6,729 nucleotides of DNA, taken from contig JAPLMA010000010.1 of assembly GCA_026387255.1 (NCBI GenBank), positions 1 through 6,729 of the forward strand, given 5' to 3'. The position numbers and the translations under genes were made by a program. This stretch comes from Candidatus Omnitrophota bacterium (lineage in GTDB: Bacteria; Omnitrophota; Gorgyraeia; Gygaellales; Profunditerraquicolaceae). Positions 1 to 6,729 of this stretch are shown piece after piece. Below the pieces are notes generated by a model. The model was not told where the DNA came from, searched no databases, and worked only from the letters and a program-made list of their open reading frames with translations. The stretch's first letter is position 1, and each line of letters starts with the position of its first letter.

Positions 1-924
1 CAGCGCGATATGGTTTGGATTAGAATATCCAAGGATGCTGATAGTAAAGGTTTTCGCCTGGCGCATTTGGGAGTTATCTTGCATGCGATGTTGCATTCGG
101 AGTACGGTGCGATTGTAGATAAGGTGCAGGTTAAGCTTTACACTAATTCGGTTGATGTCGCCAGGATTTCAGATCAAGCGCAACAAATATATAATCAACG
201 CGATGAGCGTTTGGCCGGCATGACTGATGAAAGTGTGGATACATTTTATTCCTGCTTATTATGCCAATCTTTTGCTCCGAATCATGTATGCGTGGTTACT
301 CCGGAGCGCTTAGGTTTATGCGGGGCATATTCCTGGCTGGATGCTAAGGCTTCTTTTGAGATTATTCCTACCGGTCCTAATCAACCTATCCTTAAAGGTA
401 ATCTTTTGGATGCTCGGCTTGGCCAATGGGATAATATAAATTCATTCGTGCAGCAGAAGTCTAACCAGACGATTAACGCGGTAAGTATGTATTCGTTGAT
501 GGACGGGCCGCAATCTTCTTGCGGATGTTTTGAATGTATTGTGGCCATTATTCCGGAAGCCAACGGGGTAATGCTAGTGCACCGCGATTATTCCGGTATC
601 ACTCCTTGCGGGATGAGTTTTACAACTTTAGCCGGATCGGTTGGCGGAGGAGTGCAGACTCCGGGGTTCTTGGGGATAGGCAAGTTATATATCTTAAGTA
701 AAAAATTTATTTCGGCTGAAGGCGGATTGTCCAGAGTGGTTTGGATGCCTAAGGAGTTAAAAGAAATCTTGCAAGACAAGCTAAAGTCCAGGGCCCAAGA
801 GATTGGCCAGGCGGATTTATTAGAAAGAATAGCTGATGAATCAGTGGCTACTAGTTCCGAAGAACTTTTAGTTTTCTTAAAACAGGTAGTTCATCCGGCA
901 TTAACCATGGATCCGATTATTTAA
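1..924 (+). CDS. acsB: Acetyl-CoA synthase (CODH/ACS complex), C-terminal part; 5' end outside window
   Basis: This is the catalytic subunit that joins CO, a methyl group from the corrinoid iron-sulfur protein, and CoA into acetyl-CoA in the Wood-Ljungdahl pathway; it acts in the cytoplasm in complex with CO dehydrogenase. The reading frame is open from base 1, so the gene enters from the left and the ATG at 10 is internal. The visible 307 residues carry the A-cluster ligands: C85 and C88 (SCLLCQSF), C97 (NHVC), C107 (GLCGAY), then C174 and C176 (CGCFEC). The spacings of 3, 9, 10 and 67 equal those recalled for Moorella C506, C509, C518, C528, C595 and C597, and F91 matches the conserved Phe beside the cluster. 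By that alignment about 420 N-terminal residues are missing if the protein is the long bacterial form. The end (HPALTMDPII) is typical of the family, so the 3' end is complete. No intrinsic terminator follows. The archaeal-type name would be cdhC; the family call is very secure. Confidence 0.97.
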   Translation, partial: QRDMVWIRISKDADSKGFRLAHLGVILHAMLHSEYGAIVDKVQVKLYTNSVDVARISDQAQQIYNQRDERLAGMTDESVDTFYSCLLCQSFAPNHVCVVTPERLGLCGAYSWLDAKASFEIIPTGPNQPILKGNLLDARLGQWDNINSFVQQKSNQTINAVSMYSLMDGPQSSCGCFECIVAIIPEANGVMLVHRDYSGITPCGMSFTTLAGSVGGGVQTPGFLGIGKLYILSKKFISAEGGLSRVVWMPKELKEILQDKLKSRAQEIGQADLLERIADESVATSSEELLVFLKQVVHPALTMDPII

Positions 925-931
925 ATTCTTC

Positions 932-959
932 TTGACGTGTACATTTTAAAGTATATAAT
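932..959 (+). promoter_or_regulatory. Sigma-70-type promoter for the TPR gene
   Basis: A -35 box TTGACG (932-937, 5 of 6 matches to consensus) and a -10 box TATAAT (954-959, 6 of 6) are separated by 16 bases, in the 48-base gap after acsB. Transcription would be expected to start at about 965-967, only 6-8 bases before the ATG at 973. The mRNA would then be nearly leaderless, which agrees with the lack of a Shine-Dalgarno sequence there. The match is by eye; it rests on consensus and position and has no experimental support. Confidence 0.65.
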
Positions 960-972
960 AATGAACAGATAA

Positions 973-1731
973 ATGAATAACCGTCTCCCGCCTAAATTCA
1001 TAACTATTTCAATTGCAACATTATCTGTCTTTTGTTTTGCTGGGCTGTTTTTTGCTCAGGAGGTAAAAGCTGCACCGGCGAGCAAAGAAAATGCAGATGG
1101 TTTGCCTGAGTTGGCTCGAAAATATCGAGAAGAGGGTTTTAAATTGCAAAGTTTAGGCAATTTACCTGCGGCAATGAGTTTTTACCAAAAAGCCATTGCG
1201 GTTGATCCCGGTTATGCCATGGTTTATAATGATCTAGGGGTTATTTATGAAGCGATGGGGTCATTTGATTTGGCAGAGGAAAATTATCTAAAATCAATTA
1301 AAATTGATCCTCTTTATTCTAGTGTTTATACAAATCTGGCGCTTTTTTATGAAGGGCAGCGTAATTTTAAAAAAGCAGCATTTTATTGGAATAAACGTGT
1401 AGAGGTAGGTACTCCGGATGATCCCTGGACACAGAAAGCAATCAATCGACTTCGCGACATCCGCATGTCTTTATCAGACCGGCCATTCTCTGATCAGCGA
1501 GAAGAAGAGGTCTTGGGGTTAATGAAGGATATCTCAGAAAATAAAACTGAGTTTAACAAGGACGATAAAAGTCTCGCCCAAATGCACTTTAATAAAGCCA
1601 AACATAATTTTGAGGGAGGGGATATGTCTACGGCATTCAAAGAAGCATTGGATGCCCAGTATTTAGACCAGAATAATCCGGAGATTGAAGCGTTTATTGA
1701 AAAGGCAGAGCGCAGAGCTCTGACGCGATAG
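973..1731 (+). CDS. Exported tetratricopeptide-repeat (TPR) protein
   Basis: A 252-residue protein of unknown specific role. The N-terminus is a classic Sec signal peptide: a basic start (MNNRLPPK), a hydrophobic core at about residues 9-28, and a likely signal peptidase I site after VKA (residue 33). Cys21 is not in a lipobox, so a lipoprotein is unlikely. The mature protein has three consecutive TPR units at about 47-80, 81-115 and 117-150, with the usual small and aromatic positions and IDP/VDP turns (IAVDPGYA, IKIDPLYS). After a charged, probably flexible linker (about 165-198) comes a fourth TPR-like helical pair at about 201-236. TPRs are protein-binding scaffolds, so a role in envelope complex assembly is possible, but no partner is visible. 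An in-frame TAA at 970-972 fixes ATG 973 as the furthest upstream start, and the signal peptide supports it. There is no Shine-Dalgarno sequence. The gene lies 48 bases after acsB and 55 before polA. Confidence 0.85.
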   Translation: MNNRLPPKFITISIATLSVFCFAGLFFAQEVKAAPASKENADGLPELARKYREEGFKLQSLGNLPAAMSFYQKAIAVDPGYAMVYNDLGVIYEAMGSFDLAEENYLKSIKIDPLYSSVYTNLALFYEGQRNFKKAAFYWNKRVEVGTPDDPWTQKAINRLRDIRMSLSDRPFSDQREEEVLGLMKDISENKTEFNKDDKSLAQMHFNKAKHNFEGGDMSTAFKEALDAQYLDQNNPEIEAFIEKAERRALTR

Positions 1732-1786
1732 AAGCGTACCGCAAAAATATCTTTCCTTATAAAAGAATTCCTTGAATATTTAATTA

Positions 1787-4345
1787 ATGTCTGAAAAAAG
1801 TTTTTTCTTAATTGATGCAACTGCGTTTTGTTATCGGGCATTTTATGCTTTAAGGGACTTAAGCACATCCGCCGGCCAAGCGACAAACGCAGTTTATGGA
1901 TTTATAAATATTCTCAATAAAGTATTAAAAGAGCAGAAGCCGGATTATTTGGTTTGTTGTTTTGATTTATCGCGGGATACTTTTCGTCTGAAAAAATTTG
2001 CGCAATATAAGATGCATAGGCCGGCCATGCCGGATAACTTAATTAGCCAGATTCCTTTAATTAAAGAGGTGGTTGGTGCATATGGAGTTCCTATTTTTGA
2101 AAAAGCAGGTTTTGAAGCTGATGATCTAATTGCGCAATTGGCCAGAAAAGCCGTTTTGCGATCATTGGCAGTGACTATTGTCAGTAGTGATAAAGATATC
2201 CTGCAATTAGTGGGTAAACGTATTTCGGTATTTAGCCCAAATAAAGATGGTGGAGTGTTTTATGATTTGGCTAAAGTTAAGGAGCGTTTCGGGGTTGCTC
2301 CGGAGCGATTGGTAGATATTATCGCGCTAGTGGGTGATGTTGCGGATAATATCCCAGGGGTTCCGGGGATTGGAGATAAGACCGCTCAAAAGCTGATCAA
2401 AGAATTTGGTTCCGTAGATAAGTTGTTTGAAAATATTTCAAAAGTAAAGCCTGAAAAAATTAAAGAAATGATCCTTGAGCATCGACAACGTATTAAATTA
2501 AATAAGCAGCTGATCAGCTTGGATCAGGAGCTAGATTTAGATTTGGATTTAGAAAAGGCTAAAACCGGACAGCCGGATTACGCCCGGCTAGCGAGTATTT
2601 TTAAGAAGTTAGAGTTTAAAAAACTGTTGGCAGATCTTCCGGCGGGAGTAGATAAAACCGTGCCGACTAATTTGTGTAGTTGTAATCCGGTGGAGTTAAC
2701 CGCGCTGCTTAAACGTTGCGATGAAATTGCTATTTACGGATCAAGCGTCGAGGATTTATTTTTCGCGATAGGGGATAAATTTTTTAGTGGCAAGCTTGCT
2801 CAGGACCAGTTGCGCTTGGCAATTTCTGATTTTCGAATAAAGAAGATAGGGCATGATCTTAAAAAACTAAAAGTTGCTCTTTTTAGAGAAGGCTTGATTT
2901 TAAACGGTTTGGATTTTGATGTTATGATCGCCGCCTATCTGTTAAATCCATCGCGAACAAGTTACGCACTGGAAGATTTGGCGTTGGAAAATTTAGGTGA
3001 ATTTATCCGCCAGGGGACTTTGGAAGCAAAAGAGGCATTGGTTTTGGTGACTAGATTAAAACCGCCTCTTTTGAAGGCTTTAGAAGAGAAAGATTTGTCA
3101 AAGCTGTTTTTTGATCTTGAAATGCCCTTAGTGAGTATTTTGGCACAGATGGAGCAAGACGGGATAAAGTTGGATTTAGCATTGCTTAAAAATCTTTCGC
3201 ATGATATCCAGCAGCGGTTAATTAAATTAATCTCGGATATTTATGAGGCCAGTGGGACGCAATTTAACATCAACTCGCCAAAACAGTTGGGGCAAGTTTT
3301 GTTTGTTAAGCTGGGACTCCCGGTAATTAAAAAAACTAAAACCGGTCCGTCTACAGATGAAGAGGTGTTAAAACGCTTGAGTGATAAACACGTCTTAGCT
3401 GTTCTTTTGCTGGAGTATCGGCAGTTGACTAAATTAAAAAACACTTATGTTGATGCTCTGCCTAAACTAGTAGATTCTTCCGATGGCCGGGTGCACACCT
3501 CTTTTAATCAGACTGGTACTGAAACAGGCCGCTTAAGTTCTAGTAATCCCAACTTGCAGAATATTCCGATTAAGACGGATATCGGCGCAAAGATCAGGCA
3601 GGCGATTATTACATCTAGCGAAAAGAATTGTTTGCTCTCCTGTGATTATTCGCAAATAGAGTTAAGGGTTTTGGCACATCTGTGTGGTGACCATACCTTG
3701 ATTGAGGCATTTAGCCGCAATCAGGATGTACACCGCCTGACCGCTGCTTTAATTTATAATCTTCCTGAATCAAAAGTTAAGCCTCAGATGCGCGAGGTAG
3801 CGAAAAGAGTAAATTTTGGTATTATTTATGGCCAGAGCGCATATGGTTTGAGCAAGGATTTGGATATTCCGATAAACCAGGCTCAAGATTTTATCGATGC
3901 TTATTTTTTACGTTACCCTAAAGTAAAAGAATATATTGACGCGCAGATTAAAAAGGCACAAAGTGAAGGATTTGTTACTACGTTTTTAGGGAGAAGAAGA
4001 TATATCCCTCAAATTAATAATAAAAATATGGGGATTCGGCAATTTGCTCAGCGACAAGCTGTAAATACCCCGATTCAGGGAACCGCCAGTGATTTGATTA
4101 AGCTGGCCATGATTAAGATCAGCGCGCAAATTAAAGACCGGGCTTTAAAAGCCAAGATGATTTTACAGATTCATGATGAGTTGGTTTTTGATCTGCCGAT
4201 TTCTGAATTAAATATACTTGCCCGGTTGGTTAAAGACCAAATGGAACAGGTGATGAAATTAGAGGTGCCGATAAAAGTAGATATGAAAAAAGGTAAAAAT
4301 TGGCTGGAGATGTCTTCATTTTCGTTAAGCGAGGCGGTGATTTGA
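1787..4345 (+). CDS. polA: DNA polymerase I, with a proofreading domain that looks inactive
   Basis: An 852-residue family A polymerase for gap filling, RNA primer removal and repair. Residues 1 to about 285 are the 5' nuclease: D10 (LIDATAFCYRAF), D60, YKMHR (74-78), E110/D112/D113 (GFEADDL), D135/D137 (SSDKD), D184/D187, and the helix-hairpin-helix GVPGIGDKTA (191-200). Residues about 295-440 keep the 3'-5' exonuclease fold (FDVMIAAYLLN, 377-387) but lack its acidic metal ligands. The polymerase domain fills about 445-845: TGRLSS (580-585), motif A DYSQIELR with D620, the O-helix with R669, K673, F677 and Y681, and motif C HDE (796-798) with catalytic D797. The length is close to the Taq and Bacillus enzymes. 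An in-frame TAA at 1781-1783 leaves ATG 1787 as the only sensible start, yet no Shine-Dalgarno sequence precedes it. The TGA stop overlaps the glgA ATG by one base. Confidence 0.97.
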   Translation: MSEKSFFLIDATAFCYRAFYALRDLSTSAGQATNAVYGFINILNKVLKEQKPDYLVCCFDLSRDTFRLKKFAQYKMHRPAMPDNLISQIPLIKEVVGAYGVPIFEKAGFEADDLIAQLARKAVLRSLAVTIVSSDKDILQLVGKRISVFSPNKDGGVFYDLAKVKERFGVAPERLVDIIALVGDVADNIPGVPGIGDKTAQKLIKEFGSVDKLFENISKVKPEKIKEMILEHRQRIKLNKQLISLDQELDLDLDLEKAKTGQPDYARLASIFKKLEFKKLLADLPAGVDKTVPTNLCSCNPVELTALLKRCDEIAIYGSSVEDLFFAIGDKFFSGKLAQDQLRLAISDFRIKKIGHDLKKLKVALFREGLILNGLDFDVMIAAYLLNPSRTSYALEDLALENLGEFIRQGTLEAKEALVLVTRLKPPLLKALEEKDLSKLFFDLEMPLVSILAQMEQDGIKLDLALLKNLSHDIQQRLIKLISDIYEASGTQFNINSPKQLGQVLFVKLGLPVIKKTKTGPSTDEEVLKRLSDKHVLAVLLLEYRQLTKLKNTYVDALPKLVDSSDGRVHTSFNQTGTETGRLSSSNPNLQNIPIKTDIGAKIRQAIITSSEKNCLLSCDYSQIELRVLAHLCGDHTLIEAFSRNQDVHRLTAALIYNLPESKVKPQMREVAKRVNFGIIYGQSAYGLSKDLDIPINQAQDFIDAYFLRYPKVKEYIDAQIKKAQSEGFVTTFLGRRRYIPQINNKNMGIRQFAQRQAVNTPIQGTASDLIKLAMIKISAQIKDRALKAKMILQIHDELVFDLPISELNILARLVKDQMEQVMKLEVPIKVDMKKGKNWLEMSSFSLSEAVI
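4332..4341 (+). promoter_or_regulatory. Extended Shine-Dalgarno sequence of glgA, inside the polA end
   Basis: AGGCGGTGAT matches the extended anti-SD complement AGGAGGTGAT at 9 of 10 bases. The GGCGG core ends 7 bases before the ATG at 4345, an ideal distance. This settles the glgA start at 4345 rather than at the upstream in-frame TTG (4300). It also shows that this organism's ribosomes do use Shine-Dalgarno pairing. Confidence 0.8.
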
Positions 4346-5730
4346 TGAAGATAGCGATGGTGGCTTCAGAGATGGTACCTTTTGCTAAGACCGGAGGGCT
4401 GGCGGATGTGACGGGAGCTTTACCGTTGGCTTTAGAGTATTGTGGACATGAAGTAATCCTGATTATGCCTGGTTATAAATGCATTATGGATGCGAAGTTA
4501 AAAATTAGCCGGGTTTCTAAGGATATCACGACCGCGGTTATTGGGAAAAATATTAAAGTTTTCTTTATTGAAAATAAAAATTATTTTAATCGTGATGGAC
4601 TGTATGGAGATAAAAATGGAGATTACCCGGATAATTTAGAGCGGTTTGCTTTTTTCTGCCGCCGGGGGCTAGATTTATTAAAAGAGATAAATTTTTCCGC
4701 GGATATCTTACATTTACATGATTGGCAGGCGAGTTTAACTGCGGCGTATTTGAAGAACCTGTATTCAGATTCCAGCTTTTTTTCCCGGATTAAGTGCGTG
4801 CTTACTCTTCATAATATCGGCTATCAGGGAGTTTTTGCTAAGGAGGAGTTCCCTAAGTTAGGTTTTAACTGGAGGCTTTTTGATATTGATGGTTTTGAAT
4901 TTTACAATAAGGTGAATCTGCTAAAAGGTGGAATAATTTTTGCGGATTTTATCAACACGGTTAGCCCTACTTATGCCCAAGAGATTCAAACAGCAGAGTT
5001 GGGATTTGGTTTAGAAGGTCTTTTGCGGGGGCGTAAAAATGTTTTAAGCGGAATTTTAAATGGGGTAGATTATTCGGTTTGGGATCCGTTTACGGATAGA
5101 TTTATCATGCAGAATTTTTCTCTAGCTAATCTAGAAGATAAAGCTTTAAATAAAGAGGATTTACAAAAAACATGTAACTTGCCGCAAGATAAAAATATAC
5201 CGGTTTTAGGAATGGTTTCCCGTCTGGTTGGGCAGAAGGGTTTGGATATTTTTGCTGGCGGCTTAAATGAACTTTGTAAGCTAAATGTGCAGCTAGTTAT
5301 TTTGGGCTCCGGAGACCTAAAATATCAGGATATTCTTAGAGCTGCTGCCGAGAAATATCCAAAAGTTATATCATTAAATTTAAAGTTTGATGATCCCCTG
5401 GCGCATAAGATTTATGCTGGCAGCGATATTTTTTTGATGCCCTCTCAATATGAGCCTTGCGGATTGGGGCAATTAATTAGTTTACATTACGGGACAATTC
5501 CGTTAGTTTTTAAAACCGGCGGTTTGGCGGATACCATAAACAAGAATAATGGGTTTGTTTTTAGCCGATATACAGAAGAAGAATTATTGAAATTAATTAA
5601 TCAAGCTATATTGGTATTTAAAAATAAAAAGAAATGGTTAGCTTTAATTAATAGTGCCATGAAATGTAATTTTTCCTGGAAGGTCTCAGCGGATAAATAT
5701 CTTGCGCTATATGCCAAAGCCAAAAAATAA
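4345..5730 (+). CDS. glgA: Glycogen (starch) synthase, GT5 family
   Basis: A 461-residue retaining glycosyltransferase (E. coli GlgA has 477) that extends alpha-1,4-glucan chains, usually from ADP-glucose, in the cytoplasm. It has two Rossmann domains in GT-B arrangement. The N-terminal domain has the sugar-nucleotide motif KTGGLADV (K15, G17, G18), HDWQ (125-128) and HNIGYQG with H156. The C-terminal domain has SRLVGQKGLDI with R293 and K298, the conserved PSQYEPCGLGQL with the Glu at 370, and a second KTGGLADT (390-397). All expected catalytic positions seem present, so it should be active. The ATG lies in TGATG, overlapping the polA stop by one base, with a strong SD inside polA; this favours co-transcription and translational coupling. 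No glgB, glgC or glgP is in the window, so whether glycogen metabolism is complete cannot be judged here. The donor preference (ADP- or UDP-glucose) cannot be read with certainty. Confidence 0.95.
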   Translation: MKIAMVASEMVPFAKTGGLADVTGALPLALEYCGHEVILIMPGYKCIMDAKLKISRVSKDITTAVIGKNIKVFFIENKNYFNRDGLYGDKNGDYPDNLERFAFFCRRGLDLLKEINFSADILHLHDWQASLTAAYLKNLYSDSSFFSRIKCVLTLHNIGYQGVFAKEEFPKLGFNWRLFDIDGFEFYNKVNLLKGGIIFADFINTVSPTYAQEIQTAELGFGLEGLLRGRKNVLSGILNGVDYSVWDPFTDRFIMQNFSLANLEDKALNKEDLQKTCNLPQDKNIPVLGMVSRLVGQKGLDIFAGGLNELCKLNVQLVILGSGDLKYQDILRAAAEKYPKVISLNLKFDDPLAHKIYAGSDIFLMPSQYEPCGLGQLISLHYGTIPLVFKTGGLADTINKNNGFVFSRYTEEELLKLINQAILVFKNKKKWLALINSAMKCNFSWKVSADKYLALYAKAKK

Positions 5731-6316
5731 ATTTGTTTTAGGGATTACCGGTAATATCGCCTGTGGTAAAAGCACCGTCGCCGGTATGTTTAAGACCAAA
5801 GATTGCCTATTGATTGATGCGGATTACTTGGGGCATAACCTTATGGCTATCGGCAGTGAGGTTAGCAGGAAAATTATCAAATCGTTCGGCCCCGGAATAC
5901 TTAATGCGGATAATTTAATTGACCGCGCAAAGTTATCAGAAATAGTTTTTACCAATTGGAAAGCCTTAGCTAAACTTAACGCGATTGTACATCCAGAGCT
6001 AATCCGGCAGATCAAGCGGCGTATCTGCAATTCAAAGAAGAGAATTATAATTCTGGACGCAGCTTTAATTATTGAAGCCGGATTAACCGGGTTGGTGGAT
6101 AAGCTGGTTGTAGTAACGGCGAAAAGGCAGCAGCAAATTCTACGTAGCCAGAAGAGCTTAGGGTTGAGGAAAAATCAGGTAATTTTGAGAATAAAATCTC
6201 AGATTTCGCAAAGGGCAAAGTCGCGTTTTGCGGATTTTATCATAGATAATAGCGCTCAGGTAAGTAAAACCCAGGAACAAGTTTCTAAAATACGGAGGCA
6301 GTTGTGGAAAAGTTAG
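5711..6316 (+). CDS. coaE: Dephospho-CoA kinase
   Basis: The last step of coenzyme A synthesis: ATP-dependent phosphorylation of the 3'-hydroxyl of dephospho-CoA. The 201-residue product has the usual family length and features: a P-loop GNIACGKST (14-22), DADYLGH (36-42), [11 protein letters not shown] (70-80), VHP (93-95), the substrate-lid segment [11 protein letters not shown] (115-125), and the C-terminal RFADFIIDN (172-180). The P-loop has Ala-Cys where Gly-Ser is more usual (GGIGSGKST), which leaves the ATP-binding residues intact. I chose ATG 5711. A TTG at 5702 in the same frame would add three residues (M-R-Y), and neither start has a Shine-Dalgarno sequence. The gene overlaps the glgA end by 20 bases, so ribosomes may reinitiate from glgA. 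The C-terminal tail overlaps the rho start by 13 bases and carries rho's ribosome binding site. Confidence 0.93.
   Translation: MPKPKNKFVLGITGNIACGKSTVAGMFKTKDCLLIDADYLGHNLMAIGSEVSRKIIKSFGPGILNADNLIDRAKLSEIVFTNWKALAKLNAIVHPELIRQIKRRICNSKKRIIILDAALIIEAGLTGLVDKLVVVTAKRQQQILRSQKSLGLRKNQVILRIKSQISQRAKSRFADFIIDNSAQVSKTQEQVSKIRRQLWKS
6294..6298 (+). promoter_or_regulatory. Shine-Dalgarno sequence of rho
   Basis: GGAGG lies inside the coaE 3' end, 5 bases before the GTG at 6304. It decides the rho start, since there is no ATG near the beginning of the conserved protein. Confidence 0.85.
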
Positions 6317-6729
6317 ATATTAAAATTCTTAAAGACACCAAGATTAGCGAGCTGAATAAACTGGCTAAAGAATTGAATGCCAGCGGCACCAGCGGTTTAA
6401 AAAAACAGGATTTGATTTTTAAAATACTTCAGGCCCAAGCAGAGAAGGAAGGGTTGATGTTTGGGGAGGGGGTACTGGAGATTCTTTCTGAAGGATTTGG
6501 TTTCCTGCGCAGCCCGAATTATAATTATCTTCCTTGCCCGGATGATATTTATATCTCTCCGTCGCAGATTAGGAAATTTGAATTACGTACGGGGGATACG
6601 GTTAGCGGTCAGATTCGCCCGCCCAAGGAAGGTGAAAAATATTTTGCTTTACTTAAAGTGGAGGCGGTAAATTTTGAGAATCCCGAGGAGGTAAAAGAAA
6701 AGGTGCTTTTTGACAATCTTACTCCGGTT
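6304..6729 (+). CDS. rho: Transcription termination factor Rho, N-terminal part; 3' end outside window
   Basis: Rho is a hexameric RNA-dependent ATPase/translocase that ends transcription of untranslated RNA. The 142 visible residues cover its RNA-binding half. A Rho_N helical domain lies at about 13-50 ([22 protein letters not shown]). The OB/cold-shock-like primary RNA-binding domain lies at about 54-124 and is nearly identical in pattern to E. coli Rho: [14 protein letters not shown] (56-69) with the RNA-stacking Phe pair F65/F67, [13 protein letters not shown] (80-92), [18 protein letters not shown] (94-111) and YFALLKV (113-119). The ATPase domain is beyond the window. There is no long low-complexity insertion in the N-terminal domain of the kind seen in actinobacterial and Bacteroidetes Rho. 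The start is GTG with a good GGAGG, overlapping coaE by 13 bases, so rho is probably coupled to coaE. Start codon and product are secure. Confidence 0.96.
   Translation, partial: MEKLDIKILKDTKISELNKLAKELNASGTSGLKKQDLIFKILQAQAEKEGLMFGEGVLEILSEGFGFLRSPNYNYLPCPDDIYISPSQIRKFELRTGDTVSGQIRPPKEGEKYFALLKVEAVNFENPEEVKEKVLFDNLTPV

Noticed and set aside
10..12. ATG at 10 as the start of acsB
   Set aside because: The frame is open to base 1 and the preceding residues (QRD) continue the family sequence; the gene is simply cut by the window edge.
1710..1726. Inverted repeat around CAGAGCTCTG at the end of the TPR gene, as a possible terminator
   Set aside because: The stem is short, lies inside the coding sequence, has a bulge when extended, and is not followed by a T run.
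1494..1886. 130-residue ORF on the - strand across the TPR/polA junction
   Set aside because: It is antisense to the well-supported TPR and polA coding sequences and has no recognisable motif.
2021..2033. Perfect 5-bp stem, 3-base loop hairpin (CCGGC/GCCGG) in polA
   Set aside because: It sits within codons for the conserved YKMHRPAMPDN region and is probably a by-product of coding sequence.
2528..2556. Short imperfect tandem repeat encoding LDLDLDL in polA
   Set aside because: It is only a few 6-base units at a variable spot after the 5' nuclease domain, where Leu/Asp-rich sequence is common in PolA; not a meaningful repeat.
4300..4344. N-terminal extension of glgA from TTG 4300
   Set aside because: The family begins at the MKIAMVASE segment, the extension overlaps conserved polA codons, and a near-perfect SD precedes ATG 4345.
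6461..6670. Arginine-rich 69-residue ORF on the + strand
   Set aside because: It lies out of frame inside the highly conserved Rho N-terminal coding sequence and resembles nothing; it is a shadow.

Overview
The window is a densely packed stretch of bacterial chromosome with every gene on the + strand. In order, it holds: the 3' part of the acetyl-CoA synthase gene (acsB/cdhC type, positions 1-924); a small exported TPR protein (973-1731); DNA polymerase I (polA, 1787-4345); glycogen synthase (glgA, 4345-5730); dephospho-CoA kinase (coaE, about 5711-6316); and the 5' part of transcription termination factor Rho (rho, 6304 to the window end). There are no RNA genes, mobile elements, CRISPR arrays or long non-coding stretches. 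The largest gaps are 48 bases (925-972) and 55 bases (1732-1786).

The organism is probably an anaerobe with the Wood-Ljungdahl (reductive acetyl-CoA) pathway, because the A-cluster ligands of acetyl-CoA synthase are all present with the spacing of the Moorella enzyme. A bacterial PolA, CoaE and Rho rule out an archaeon. The A+T-leaning composition, the acsB gene and the polA/coaE/rho grouping would fit an uncultivated lineage such as Omnitrophota. That placement is an inference from general impression, not a demonstrated assignment.

There appear to be two or three transcription blocks. acsB ends at 924. A good sigma-70-like promoter (TTGACG, 16 bases, TATAAT) lies in the following gap and would start a transcript only a few bases before the TPR gene's ATG. 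From polA on, the genes touch or overlap: polA/glgA by 1 base, glgA/coaE by about 20, coaE/rho by 13. This suggests one co-transcribed and partly translationally coupled unit that mixes DNA repair (PolA), carbon storage (GlgA), coenzyme A synthesis (CoaE) and transcription termination (Rho). There is a loose metabolic link: CoaE makes the CoA that acetyl-CoA synthase acylates, and GlgA stores surplus carbon as glycogen. The grouping may equally be ordinary housekeeping synteny.

I see no clear sign of a new biological system. The points most worth a second look are the near-leaderless TPR gene, the strong contrast between starts with and without a Shine-Dalgarno sequence, and a PolA whose proofreading domain has lost its catalytic residues.
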